DNA of 64,000 nucleotides. Source: Petropleomorpha daqingensis. Its GTDB lineage: Bacteria; Actinomycetota; Actinomycetes; Mycobacteriales; Geodermatophilaceae. The notes under the pieces are model-generated. The model was not told where the DNA came from, made no database searches, and saw nothing but the letters and a program-made list of their open reading frames with translations. Position numbers and translations under genes: made by a program. The stretch is from positions 2,046,001 through 2,110,000 of the forward strand of contig NZ_JACBZT010000001.1 of the NCBI RefSeq assembly GCF_013408985.1, given 5' to 3'. Below, one piece after another: positions 54,939-63,142 of this stretch; within the stretch, counting starts at the first letter, position 1; each line of letters opens with the position of its first letter.

Positions 54939-55421
54939 TCACAACGGCACGCCCCGCCCGGCCGCGACCGCGCCGATCCGCCTGAGGTCGTCGGTGAGCC
55001 GCGCATCGCGATCCCGGTGGTCCGGGATCAGCAGCGCGTAGACCGGGTCGAGCAGCCGCGGGGCCCGCACCACCTCGAACGACTGCGTGATCCGCGTGCC
55101 CCCGCCCTCCGGCGCCAGCCGGATGCGCCACTCGGTGCTGTCCGGGATCAGCCGGGTCGGCACGGTGCGCCAGACCAGCTCGGACGGCGGGTCGGCGACG
55201 ACGATCCGGCAGGTGCGCGTCCACCGCCACCAGCGGGCCCGGTTCCGGCCGCGGAAGCGCACACCGGGGGCGGCGGCGTCCGCACCGTCCAACCACTCAC
55301 CCGACCGGCACTCGTGGCTCCACTCGCCGGTGCGCCGGACGTCGGCGATCACCCGCCACACGTCGTCCACGGGCGCGTCGACGACGACGCTGACGCACGA
55401 GCTCTTCTGCACCCGCCTCAT
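54939..55421 (-). CDS. SRPBCC-family protein (polyketide cyclase/START-like)
   Basis: A 160-residue START-like protein: VSVVVDAPVDDVWRVIADVRRTGEWSHECRSGEW opens it, and VRFRGRNRARWWRWTRTCRIVVADPPSELVWR and WRIRLAPEGGGTRITQSFEVV continue the beta-grip. It probably binds a hydrophobic ligand. ATG 55421 overlaps the TetR stop (ATGA) and has GGAGGG upstream. It is the third gene of a hemerythrin-TetR-SRPBCC unit. Confidence 0.87.
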   Translation of the reverse strand: MRRVQKSSCVSVVVDAPVDDVWRVIADVRRTGEWSHECRSGEWLDGADAAAPGVRFRGRNRARWWRWTRTCRIVVADPPSELVWRTVPTRLIPDSTEWRIRLAPEGGGTRITQSFEVVRAPRLLDPVYALLIPDHRDRDARLTDDLRRIGAVAAGRGVPL

Positions 55422-56056
55422 CGCCGTCCCTCCTCCCCGGGCACGAGCAGCCTGCCCAGCACGTCGGCCACCCACCGCTCGTACTTCGCCACCGACCACC
55501 CCGCGATCTCGGTGAGCAGGTGGAAGACGTCGACGCCCGACATCGCCCAGATCTCGTCGCGCAGGTCCTCGCCCACGTCCCGGCCGGTGACGAGCTCGAC
55601 GCCCTGCCGGACGTTGACCCGGCGCCGGTTCTCGGCCTGGAGGAGCTTCGCGGCGAGCTCCGGCTCGCTGCCCGCGGCCTCGGCGAGCGCCCGGCGCAGC
55701 CCGGAGATCCGCCGGTTGATGTCGGTCATGAGGTGCGCGGCCGCGGTGATCCGGTCGGCGAGCTCCCCGGCCGACAGCCGGGCGAACTCCGGACGCTGCG
55801 CCAGGGGCACCGGGTCGGCGTCGCCGACGACGCCGACGTCGATGGCCGCCATCAGCAGTTCGGTCTTCGACCGGAAGTTGGCGTACACCGTCTCCACCGC
55901 GACGCCGGCCTCGCGCGCGACGTCGCGCATCCCGGTGGCCGACCAGCCGCGCGTGCCGAAGAGCGCGGTGGCGGCGGCCAGCACGCCGGCCCGGGTCTCC
56001 GCGGCCTGCTGCTGCCGGCGGGGGGATCGGTAGGCCCGACGACCGGGAGCGGTCAA
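55418..56056 (-). CDS. TetR-family regulator
   Basis: A 212-residue TetR protein with the helix-turn-helix WSATGMRDVAREAGVAVETVYANFRSKTELLMAAI and an all-helical ligand domain (AEAAGSEPELAAKLLQAENRRRVNVRQG). TTG 56056 overlaps the hemerythrin stop (TTGA) and is the only sensible start, so translation depends on the upstream gene. It sits inside an operon rather than divergent from one, suggesting control of its own transcript. Confidence 0.86.
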   Translation of the reverse strand: MTAPGRRAYRSPRRQQQAAETRAGVLAAATALFGTRGWSATGMRDVAREAGVAVETVYANFRSKTELLMAAIDVGVVGDADPVPLAQRPEFARLSAGELADRITAAAHLMTDINRRISGLRRALAEAAGSEPELAAKLLQAENRRRVNVRQGVELVTGRDVGEDLRDEIWAMSGVDVFHLLTEIAGWSVAKYERWVADVLGRLLVPGEEGRR

Positions 56057-56742
56057 CGCACCGCCGTCCGCGGCTGCGGGACGACCGGCGACCAGCAGGC
56101 GGCCGAGTGCCGCCGGTAGCTGCGGGCGAAGCCGTGCAGCAGCACGAACCGCGGCACCGCCGGCACCGTGTGGACGACGACGTCGTAGCCCTCGGGGTCG
56201 ATGCCGTCGAGCAGCCAGTGACCCTCGAACCCCAGCTCCCGCATCGACTTGGGCTTGACGTTGTACTCCTGCTCGACGGCGTCCCACTCCCGGTCGGTGA
56301 TGCTCGCCGCGACCACCGGCATCGCCTCGGCCACCTCCCGGTCCAGGTGCGGGACGAGCACCTCGACCAGCCGGTCCAGCGCGGCCAGGAGGGCGGCCCG
56401 CGGCCCGTCGGTCGTGGTCGTCGCGTACTCGCGCGCGGCCGCGGTCACCGCCTCCGCCGCGGGGGCGATCCGGGCGTGGTCGGCCTCCAGCGAGTCGAGC
56501 AGGGGTCCGGCCGCCGGGTTGCGGTCGCGCACGAGCGGCCAGAGGCCGTCGTCCTCGCCGGTGTGGTGGCCGTGCAGGAACTGCATCAGCCACTGCACGT
56601 GCGCGCCCAGCGCCCGGCGCTGACCGCCCTCCGGAGGGGGCGCGGCCCCGAGCACGTCGCGGGCCCGGCGCAGGTCGCGCTGCAGGGCGGCGTGGACGAT
56701 TCCCATGATCCGGGTGTCGGCCGGAGTGTCCTGAGTCGTCAT
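56053..56742 (-). CDS. Hemerythrin-domain protein (third copy)
   Basis: A 229-residue HHE protein only distantly related to those at 24.5 and 29.3 kb. The ligands are clearer: HAALQRDLRRARD, FLHGHHTGEDDGLWPLV, EADHARIAPAA and LVPHLDREVAEAMPVV, matching H-HxxxE-H-HxxxxE/D. The C-terminal 70 residues form an extra helical segment (HTVPAVPRFVLLHGFARSYRRH). ATG 56742 has GGAGG 8 nt upstream; GTG 56751 is less likely. It starts the three-gene unit, 68 bp after helR. Confidence 0.88.
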   Translation of the reverse strand: MTTQDTPADTRIMGIVHAALQRDLRRARDVLGAAPPPEGGQRRALGAHVQWLMQFLHGHHTGEDDGLWPLVRDRNPAAGPLLDSLEADHARIAPAAEAVTAAAREYATTTTDGPRAALLAALDRLVEVLVPHLDREVAEAMPVVAASITDREWDAVEQEYNVKPKSMRELGFEGHWLLDGIDPEGYDVVVHTVPAVPRFVLLHGFARSYRRHSAACWSPVVPQPRTAVR

Positions 56743-56810
56743 CGGACTCACCTCCGGCGCACACGGTAGAACCGGCGTGGGTTCGATACAAGGCTGTTCC
56801 AGCTAAAGCC

Positions 56811-58967
56811 TCACGACGTCAGGACGACGAGCCGCTGCGTGGCCCGCGTCATCGCGACGTAGCGGTCGACCGCGCCCTCGATGCCCTCGCCGAAGTCCTG
56901 CGGATCCACGAGGACGACCAGGTCGAACTCGAGCCCCTTGACCAGCTCGGGCGTCAGCGACCGGATGCGCGGCGTCCCCTTGAAGGTCGGGTCGCCGATC
57001 ACGCAGGCGATCCCCTCGCCCTCGGCGTGCTCGGTCTGCCACGCCTGGAGGATCGCGTCCCGCTCGGAGACCGATCCGTGCCGGACCGGGACGCCGGTGC
57101 TGCGGATGGAGGTCGGCACGTTGGCGTCGGGGAGCGCGGCCCGGATGACCGGCTCGGCCTCGGCCATGACCTCCTCGGGCGTGCGGTAGTTGACCGTCAG
57201 CGAGGCCAGGCCGACCCGCTCGACGCCGACCCGCGCGAGCCGTTCCTGCCACGACTCGGTGAACCCGTGCCGGGCCTGGGCGCGGTCGCCGACGATGGTG
57301 AAGCTCCCCGAGGGGCAGCGCAGCCGCAGCATCTGCCACTCGGCGTCGGTCAGCTCCTGGGCCTCGTCCACGACGACGTGCGCGAACGGGCCGGCCAGCC
57401 TGTCGGGCTCGGCGGTCGGCAGGGCGGCCTGGTCGACCAGGGCCTCGCGCAGGTCGGAGTGGCGCAGGGTCGTCATCAGCAGCAGCTCGGAGTCGTCGGC
57501 GGCGATCAGCTCGTCGATGACGCCCGACATCCGCTCGCGCTCGGCGGCGGCCGCGGCCTCCGCCCGGCGACGCCGGCGGGAGGTCTCCGGGTCGCCGAGC
57601 CGCTGCCGCGCCGCGTCGAGCAGCGGCAGGTCCGAGAGCGTCCACGCACGGGCGTCGTCCCGCTGCAGCCGGCGGATCTCCTCCGCGCTCAGCCAGGGCG
57701 CGCACCTGCGCAGATAGGCCGGCACCGACCACAGGTCCGCGACCAGGTCGGGCGCGTCGATCAGCGGCCAGGCCCGGTTGAACGCCGCGACCAGCTCGCG
57801 GTTCTGCGCCAGTGACCGGCGCAGGTCGTCGGGGGAGGCGTCGTCGTCCTCCTCGAACTGGTCGCCGAGGATCGCGAGCACCGCCTCCCAGACCTGGTCG
57901 CGCGCCTCGTTGTGCGGCGTGCCCGGGTCGGGCGTCTCGAACGCCTCGGCCCAGTCGTCGGCGCGCAGGCGCAGGTCCGCCCACGGCGTCTCGACCGTCA
58001 GCGTCGTCGTCGGGGGCTCCTCGTAGAACCGCACGGCGGTCTCGATCGCCGCGACCAGGTCGGCCGACGACTTCAGCCGCGCGACCTCCGGGTCGGTCTC
58101 GACGCCGGCCGCGGCGCCCTCGGGCACGAGGTCGCGCAGGGTGACGGTCTGCACGCCCTCCTCGCCGAGGCTGGGCAGGACGTCGGAGACGTAGGCCAGG
58201 TAGGGCTGGTGCGGGCCGACGAACAGGACGCCGCCCCGGTGGTGGCCGAGGTGCGGATCGGCGTAGAGCAGGTAGGCGGTCCGGTGCAGGGCGACGACGG
58301 TCTTGCCCGTGCCGGGGCCGCCGTCCACGACCAGCGCACCGTCGGAACCGGCCCGGATGATGGCGTCCTGGTCGGCCTGGATGGTGCCCAGGACGTCGCG
58401 CATCCGGGGCGAGCGGTCGCTGCCGAGGCTGGCGATGAACGCGGACTGGTCGTCGAGCGCGGCGTGCCCCTCGAGCCCGTCGGCGGTGAACACCTCGTCC
58501 CAGTAGTCGGTGATCCGGCCGCGGGTCCAGCGGTAGCGGCGGCGGCTGACCAGCCCCTCGGGGTGGGCGTGGGTGGCGGCGAAGAACGGCTCGGCGGCGG
58601 GGGAGCGCCAGTCGACCAGCAGCCGGCGGCCGGTGGGGTCGGTGAGGCCCAGCCGGCCGATGTAGACCGGCTCCGGGTCGTCGGCGAAGAGGATGCGGCC
58701 GAGGCAGAGGTCCAGGCCGAACCGGCGCAGAGTGCGCAGCCGGGAGGTCAGCCGGTGGATCTCCAGGTCGCGGTCCAGCGCCTTCTGGCCGATGCCGCCG
58801 GGCGACCTGCGCTCGGCGTCGAGGCGTTCGGTCAGCTCGGCGATGGACCGGGCGAGGCTCTCGGCGATCGCCGCGAAGTGCTGCTCGTCGCGGGAGATGA
58901 GCCCCGGGTCGGCCTTGGCGGTGAGGTTGGCGGGCAGGGAGAACACGCTGGTGCTCAGGGAATTCAC
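56811..58967 (-). CDS. helR: HelR-like RNA polymerase recycling ATPase (HelD/UvrD superfamily)
   Basis: A 718-residue SF1 motor ATPase. An N-terminal charged helical region of about 130 residues is expected to reach into the polymerase. Walker A is GGPGTGKTVVALHR near residue 217, Walker B VVVDEAQELTDAEWQML, with later helicase motifs VNYRTPEEVM and VKGLEFDLVVLVDP and final YVAMTRATQRLVVL. HelD proteins remove stalled RNA polymerase from DNA, and HelR in Streptomyces displaces rifamycin and confers tolerance. GTG 58967 is chosen because the rifamycin-associated element lies 54 bp upstream; a longer frame to 59111 would put the element inside the gene. Confidence 0.85.
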   Translation of the reverse strand: MNSLSTSVFSLPANLTAKADPGLISRDEQHFAAIAESLARSIAELTERLDAERRSPGGIGQKALDRDLEIHRLTSRLRTLRRFGLDLCLGRILFADDPEPVYIGRLGLTDPTGRRLLVDWRSPAAEPFFAATHAHPEGLVSRRRYRWTRGRITDYWDEVFTADGLEGHAALDDQSAFIASLGSDRSPRMRDVLGTIQADQDAIIRAGSDGALVVDGGPGTGKTVVALHRTAYLLYADPHLGHHRGGVLFVGPHQPYLAYVSDVLPSLGEEGVQTVTLRDLVPEGAAAGVETDPEVARLKSSADLVAAIETAVRFYEEPPTTTLTVETPWADLRLRADDWAEAFETPDPGTPHNEARDQVWEAVLAILGDQFEEDDDASPDDLRRSLAQNRELVAAFNRAWPLIDAPDLVADLWSVPAYLRRCAPWLSAEEIRRLQRDDARAWTLSDLPLLDAARQRLGDPETSRRRRRAEAAAAAERERMSGVIDELIAADDSELLLMTTLRHSDLREALVDQAALPTAEPDRLAGPFAHVVVDEAQELTDAEWQMLRLRCPSGSFTIVGDRAQARHGFTESWQERLARVGVERVGLASLTVNYRTPEEVMAEAEPVIRAALPDANVPTSIRSTGVPVRHGSVSERDAILQAWQTEHAEGEGIACVIGDPTFKGTPRIRSLTPELVKGLEFDLVVLVDPQDFGEGIEGAVDRYVAMTRATQRLVVLTS

Positions 58968-59020
58968 GTCGTCCGCTCTGATCGGGGTGCGAGAAACCCG
59001 GCGATTCTGCGACCTCACCT

Positions 59021-59039
59021 GGGTCTTGCCGCAAGCCCC
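59021..59039 (-). promoter_or_regulatory. Rifamycin-associated element (RAE) upstream of helR
   Basis: Read on the minus strand, this is GGGGCTTGCGGCAAGACCC, a 19-bp dyad matching the RAE described upstream of rifamycin-resistance genes (consensus as I recall it, GGGGCTTGCGGCAAGGCCC) at 18 of 19 positions. It starts one base after the predicted transcription start of helR. Genes with this element are induced by rifamycins. Confidence 0.85.
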
Positions 59040-59046
59040 ACCACGC

Positions 59047-59052
59047 GCTATA
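59047..59052 (-). promoter_or_regulatory. Candidate helR -10 element
   Basis: TATAGC on the minus strand lies 7 bp upstream of the first RAE base. It is the only AT-rich hexamer in this gap. No good -35 box is visible at 17-bp spacing, which is common when an activator or extended element is used. The start point is inferred, not seen. Confidence 0.45.
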
Positions 59053-59061
59053 CGTTGAAGT

Positions 59062-59087
59062 GGGAAGGGAGACGTGTCTCCCTTCCC
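59062..59087. promoter_or_regulatory. 26-bp dyad between helR and tRNA-Ser
   Basis: GGGAAGGGAGAC and GTCTCCCTTCCC form perfect 12-bp arms separated by GT, followed by TTT. It lies 9 bp behind the candidate helR -10 and 35 bp before the tRNA, so it cannot terminate an annotated upstream gene on the plus strand. A regulator site or a terminator insulating helR from tRNA-region transcription are both possible. Confidence 0.5.
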
Positions 59088-59122
59088 TTTCGCGTTCCGT
59101 AGCATCGGCACCGGCTCAGCCG

Positions 59123-59209
59123 GGAGGGCTCGCCTAGTGGCCGATGGCGGCGGTCTTGAAAACCGCTATGGGGTCAAACCCATCGTGGGTTCGAATCCCA
59201 CGCCCTCCG
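59123..59209 (+). tRNA. tRNA-Ser(UGA)
   Basis: An 87-nt class II tRNA. The acceptor stem GGAGGGC (59123-59129) pairs with GCCCTCC (59202-59208), with discriminator G 59209. The anticodon loop is CTTGAAA in a GCGGT/ACCGC stem, so the anticodon is UGA (serine, UCA codons). A long variable arm GGGGTCAAACCCA and the T arm with TTCGAAT follow. CCA is not encoded. TAGCAT about 20 bp upstream could be its -10. Confidence 0.95.
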
Positions 59210-59221
59210 CTCGCACGGGCG

Positions 59222-59902
59222 TCAGGGACGCACGGCCGCGTCCAGTGCCTGCTTCAGCTGCGCGGCCGGGACCTGGTGCGCGGGTCCCGGGAAGTCCGCA
59301 CCGGGAGTGACGTAGGGCTGGCCGTAGGCGGGGGTGCCGGGCTCGTAGCGCCAGCCCTCCGCGAGCGGGCCGGCGTCGTAGGCGTCGTAGCCGATCGAGT
59401 CGAGGAACCGCGTCACCGCCTGCTTGGCCGCCTCGTCGTCACCGGCGATCGCCAGCGCCGACCGCTCGGGGGACCCGGCCGGGCGCTGCAGGCTGCCGAG
59501 GTGGCCGAAGTAGATGTTGTTGAACACCTTCACCACGTGCGACTCCGGCAGGTGCGCCTGGAGCAGCTCGCTGCTCGTCGTCGTCCCGTCGTCGAGCTCG
59601 GCGATGTTCCCGTCGCGCTGCGCGTAGTAGTTGCCGGTGTCGATGACGACCTTGCCGCGCAGCGGCTCGACCGGTACGTCGCGGTAGGCCTTCAGCGGGA
59701 TCGTCACCACCACGAGATCGCCGGCCGCGGCGGCCTCGGCCGCGCTGGCCGCGCGCGCGTGCGGGCCGAGCTCGCCGACCAGGTCGGCCAGGGTGTCCGG
59801 TCCCCGGCTGTTGCTCAGCACCACGTCGTGCCCGGCGTCGACCGCCAGCCGCGCCACGGTGCTGCCGATGTGTCCGCTGCCGATGAGCCCGATGGTCGTC
59901 AT
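59222..59902 (-). CDS. NADPH-dependent F420 reductase-like protein
   Basis: A 226-residue Rossmann protein of the F420-NADP oxidoreductase family: TIGLIGSGHIGSTVARLAVDAGHDVVLSNSRGP is the NADPH-binding region, with the Ser-Arg phosphate pocket. DLVVVTIPLKAYRD, VIDTGNYYAQRDG and HVVKVFNNIYFGHLG follow. Many actinobacterial members do not use F420 but act on other substrates, so the exact activity is open. ATG 59902 is the start. It converges on the tRNA-Ser gene, 12 bp away. Confidence 0.87.
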   Translation of the reverse strand: MTTIGLIGSGHIGSTVARLAVDAGHDVVLSNSRGPDTLADLVGELGPHARAASAAEAAAAGDLVVVTIPLKAYRDVPVEPLRGKVVIDTGNYYAQRDGNIAELDDGTTTSSELLQAHLPESHVVKVFNNIYFGHLGSLQRPAGSPERSALAIAGDDEAAKQAVTRFLDSIGYDAYDAGPLAEGWRYEPGTPAYGQPYVTPGADFPGPAHQVPAAQLKQALDAAVRP

Positions 59903-60025
59903 GCCTGCCGCCAACGCACCCTGGGCCGCGTTCTTCCCGCCGGTCTCCGCCGCTGCGGATGAGGTGCCACCTGTCGCACGGAGGCGACGCTCGCCGTCCC
60001 GGGGGACGACGGAAGGGGGACGACC

Positions 60026-60571
60026 ATGCTGGGAGGCCGGGAGCGCCGGCAGGAACGGCGCGAGGAGCGCCGGGGCGGCGGGAACATCCACTACCGGATG
60101 CGGCAGCGGCTGATCTCGATCGGCGACGACTACTGGATCGAGGACGACCGGGGAGGGCGGTCCTACAAGGTCGACGGCAAAGCGCTGCGGATGCGCAAGA
60201 CCATGATCCTGGAGGACGCCGACGGCCACGAGCGGGCCAAGATCCAGGAGCGGATGCTCCGGATCAAGGACTCGATGGAGATCGAGGACGGCGACGGCCA
60301 CCGGATGGCCATGGTCAAGAAGGCCCTGGTCAGCCCGCTGCGGGACCGCTGGGTCGTCCACGTGGAGAACGGCCCCGACTGGGACATCCAGGGCAACATC
60401 GTCGACCACGAGTACACGATCAGCGAGGGGCGCTCGACCGTGGCCACGGTGTCGAAGAAGTGGTTCCGGGTCGCCGACACCTACGGCGTGGAGATGGAGC
60501 CCGACCGCGACCCCGTGCTGGTCCTGGCGGCCACCGTCGCCGTCGACTCGATGGCCCACCCGGACCGCTGA
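60026..60571 (+). CDS. LURP-one-related (tubby C2-like) protein
   Basis: A 181-residue protein. After a 22-residue, strongly Arg/Glu-rich start (RERRQERREERRGGG), a beta-rich LURP-one/scramblase-like domain follows: YRMRQRLISIGDDYWIEDDRGGRSYKVDGKAL and ILEDADGHERAKIQERML, with repeated I-E-D-x-D-G turns. Members are thought to bind membranes or phospholipids. ATG 60026 has a GGGGGACGACC upstream. The function in bacteria is unknown. Confidence 0.8.
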   Translation: MLGGRERRQERREERRGGGNIHYRMRQRLISIGDDYWIEDDRGGRSYKVDGKALRMRKTMILEDADGHERAKIQERMLRIKDSMEIEDGDGHRMAMVKKALVSPLRDRWVVHVENGPDWDIQGNIVDHEYTISEGRSTVATVSKKWFRVADTYGVEMEPDRDPVLVLAATVAVDSMAHPDR

Positions 60572-60582
60572 GGCGCTGTCTG

Positions 60583-61173
60583 TCAGCTCGTCGTCGTCCC
60601 CCGGCGCGGCAGGGTCACGGCCATGGCCAGGTAGGCGGCGGCGAGCAGCAGCGGCGACGGTCCGGGGAGGACCGGCAGCAGGCCGCCGACGGCCCACGCG
60701 ACCGGCCAGGCGACCAGCAGCCAGCGCGGCAGCAGCCCGGTGCGCCAGGACCCGATCGCGAAGAGGACGACGCCGATGATCATCGCGCCCGAGGCGAGCA
60801 GGTAGGTCGGGCCGAGCGAGCTGCCCGTGGCGGCGATCAGCCCGTACACGAACATCCCGGTCAGCACGAGCGCACCCGCGCAGGTGGCGACGATGCCGGC
60901 CATGCCCAGCCGGCCGTCGCGCCGCTCCTGCAGGGTGCGCAGCGCGGGCAGCAGGGCGGCCACCACGAGCACGGCGGGGATGCCGAGCGCGGTCAAGAAG
61001 TAGTCGCCGACGTGGTGGAAGGCGTCGTCGTCGGTCGACGTCGGCACGAACACGAGGACCGCGGCGAGGGCGACGGCGCTCGCGGCGCCGACGTACAGGG
61101 AGATCAGGGCGCGGGTCCGTGCCGTGCGGCGGGCCTCGTCCACGGGGGTGGCTGCGGTGACGGTGTCGCTCAT
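60583..61173 (-). CDS. Six-helix integral membrane protein
   Basis: A 196-residue protein with a short cytosolic start (MSDTVTAATPVDEARRTARTR) and about six hydrophobic segments, ending in RRGTTTS. No domain is recognised beyond general resemblance to small unknown actinobacterial membrane proteins. ATG 61173 is the start. It is divergent from the histidine kinase gene, an arrangement seen where a two-component system controls its neighbour. The function is unknown. Confidence 0.8.
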   Translation of the reverse strand: MSDTVTAATPVDEARRTARTRALISLYVGAASAVALAAVLVFVPTSTDDDAFHHVGDYFLTALGIPAVLVVAALLPALRTLQERRDGRLGMAGIVATCAGALVLTGMFVYGLIAATGSSLGPTYLLASGAMIIGVVLFAIGSWRTGLLPRWLLVAWPVAWAVGGLLPVLPGPSPLLLAAAYLAMAVTLPRRGTTTS

Positions 61174-61343
61174 CTGGGTTCCTCCTCGATCAGGTCGGGA
61201 CGGCGCCAGACGCTAGGACGGCGACCACCGGCGCGGGTCCGGCGCGGGGATGTTCCGGCTCCGCCCCGCGGGTGATCCGCGCGGGCCGTGGTCCGCCGCG
61301 CGGGGGATGTGGATCCGCCTGGTGGAGAGCTAGTTTTCGCGGC

Positions 61344-62471
61344 GTGCGGAGGACGGTGGCCGGTGCGCCGCTCGGGGACGCGCTGATCGCGGTCGGTCTG
61401 CTCGTGGCCCGGCTCGTCACGCTCGCGAGCGGGGTGCAGCCGGGCGGGGGCGCGATCAGCTACGTGCTGGCCCCGGTCTGGACGCTGCCGCTGGCCTGGC
61501 GCAGCCGCTACCCGCTGGCCGTCGCGCTGACGATCGCGGGGGCGGAGCTGGTCGAGGTCGCCGTCGGCGGCTACCACGACTCGGTGCCGGAGCTGCTGGC
61601 GCTGCTGCTCGTGCAGTACTCGCTGGGCGCGCACTCGGCCAGCACCGTGCGGCTGGTTCTCGGCGAGGCCGCCGTCCTCGGCGTCAGCACGTGGAGCTGG
61701 CTCGGGCCGCAGCACGAGCACTCGTGGAGCCTGCTCGGCGACGTCGCGCTGGCCCTCGCCCCGATGTTCGCCGGGCTCTACGTGCGCCAGCAGCGGCTGC
61801 GGGCGGCGGCGCTGGAGCGGCTGGCCGAACAGCTCGCGCACGAGCGGGAGGAGCGGGCCCGGACCGCCGTCGCCGAGGAGCGCAGCCGGATCGCCCGCGA
61901 GCTGCACGACGAGGTGGCCCACGCAATGAGCGTGATCGCCGTCCAGGCCGACGCCGCCGAGGGCGCGCTGGCCCGCGACCCCGCGCTCGTCCAGAAACCG
62001 CTGGTCGCGATCCGGGACACCGCGAGGGCGGCGCTGACCGACATGCGGCGGGTGCTCGGCGCGCTCGGCGGCGACGAGGCGCCCGAGCTGGCGCCCGGCC
62101 CCGGCCTGGCCCGGGCTCCCGAGCTGCTGGAGCAGGCGTGCGCGGCCGGTCTCGACGTCCGCTTCCGGGCCGAGGGAGAAGCCGCGCCCCTGCCGCAGGC
62201 GTTGGACCTGGCCGCCTTCCGGGTGCTGCAGGAAGGGCTGACCAACGTGCGCAAGCACGCCGGCGCCGCCCGGGTCGACGTCCTGCTCCGCTACGAGCCG
62301 GACGCGGTCACCGTCGAGGTCGACGACGACGGCGACGGCTCCGGGGCGGGCGGCGGCAGCGGCCGCGGCCTCGCCGGGCTCCGGGAACGGGTGGCCCTGC
62401 TCGGGGGCGAGTTCGCCGCCGGACCGGGCACCCGTGGCTTCGCCCTGCGCGTGAAGCTGCCGCTGACGTGA
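61344..62471 (+). CDS. NarL-type sensor histidine kinase
   Basis: A 375-residue kinase with about four to five membrane segments in its first 150 residues and no extracytoplasmic sensor domain. The HisKA_3 phosphoacceptor is His188 in ARELHDEVAHAMSVIAVQAD. The ATPase domain has FRVLQEGLTNVRKHAGA (N box) and GRGLAGLRERVALLGG (G box). It resembles DesK/LiaS-type kinases that sense membrane state. GTG 61344 is the start. It is coupled to the response regulator by GTGA. Confidence 0.9.
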   Translation: MRRTVAGAPLGDALIAVGLLVARLVTLASGVQPGGGAISYVLAPVWTLPLAWRSRYPLAVALTIAGAELVEVAVGGYHDSVPELLALLLVQYSLGAHSASTVRLVLGEAAVLGVSTWSWLGPQHEHSWSLLGDVALALAPMFAGLYVRQQRLRAAALERLAEQLAHEREERARTAVAEERSRIARELHDEVAHAMSVIAVQADAAEGALARDPALVQKPLVAIRDTARAALTDMRRVLGALGGDEAPELAPGPGLARAPELLEQACAAGLDVRFRAEGEAAPLPQALDLAAFRVLQEGLTNVRKHAGAARVDVLLRYEPDAVTVEVDDDGDGSGAGGGSGRGLAGLRERVALLGGEFAAGPGTRGFALRVKLPLT

Positions 62472-63142
62472 TCCGCGTCCTGCTCGCCGACGACCAGGAG
62501 CTCGTGCGCTCCGGCTTCCGGCTGATCCTGGAGCTCGCCGAGGGCATCGAGGTCGTCGGCGAGGCGGGCGACGGTCAGCAGGCGGTGCGGCTGGCGAGGG
62601 AGCTGCGGCCGGACGTCGTCCTGATGGACGTGCGCATGCCGGGGCTCGACGGCATCGAGGCGACCCGCCGGCTGCGCCAGGCCGGGGTCGAGGCCCGGGT
62701 GCTGGTGCTGACGACGTTCGACCTCGACGAGTACGTCTACGCCGCGGTCCGGGCCGGCGCGAGCGGCTTCCTGCTCAAGGACGCACCGCGCGACCAGCTG
62801 GTCACCGCCGTCCGCACCGTGGCGCGGGGTGAGGCGCTGCTCGCGCCGGCGATCACCCAGCGGCTGATCGAGCGCTTCCTCACGCGCCCGGCCCCCGCGC
62901 ACGCGGCACCGGCGCTGGCCGAGCTGAGCGCGCGGGAGCTGGAGGTGCTGCGGCTGCTGGCGCGGGGGCTGTCCAACGCCGAGATCGCGGCCGCGCTGTT
63001 CGTCGGCGAGGCGACGGTGAAGACCCACGTGGCCCGCGTCTTCGCCAAGCTCGACCTGCGCGACCGCGTCCAGGCCGTCGTCTTCGCCTACGAGAGCGGA
63101 CTGGTCGAACCCGGCTCCGCCTCCGCGACCGGCCACCGATGA
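62468..63142 (+). CDS. NarL/FixJ-type response regulator
   Basis: A 224-residue regulator. The receiver domain has the acidic pair LLADDQEL, phosphoacceptor Asp54 in VVLMDVRMPG, Thr in VLTTFD and Lys in FLLKDAP. The LuxR-type helix-turn-helix is LSARELEVLRLLARGLSNAEIAAALF. GTG 62468 overlaps the kinase stop. It is expected to control the divergent membrane protein gene, by analogy to similar loci. Confidence 0.93.
   Translation: MIRVLLADDQELVRSGFRLILELAEGIEVVGEAGDGQQAVRLARELRPDVVLMDVRMPGLDGIEATRRLRQAGVEARVLVLTTFDLDEYVYAAVRAGASGFLLKDAPRDQLVTAVRTVARGEALLAPAITQRLIERFLTRPAPAHAAPALAELSARELEVLRLLARGLSNAEIAAALFVGEATVKTHVARVFAKLDLRDRVQAVVFAYESGLVEPGSASATGHR

Noticed and set aside
58968-59111. Longer helR starting at 59111
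   Set aside because: It would place the rifamycin-associated element and the candidate -10 box inside the gene and add 48 residues unlike HelD-family starts.
59123-59209. tRNA-Ser as an integration site for a genomic island
   Set aside because: No integrase gene or direct repeat of the tRNA 3' end was found in the flanking sequence.
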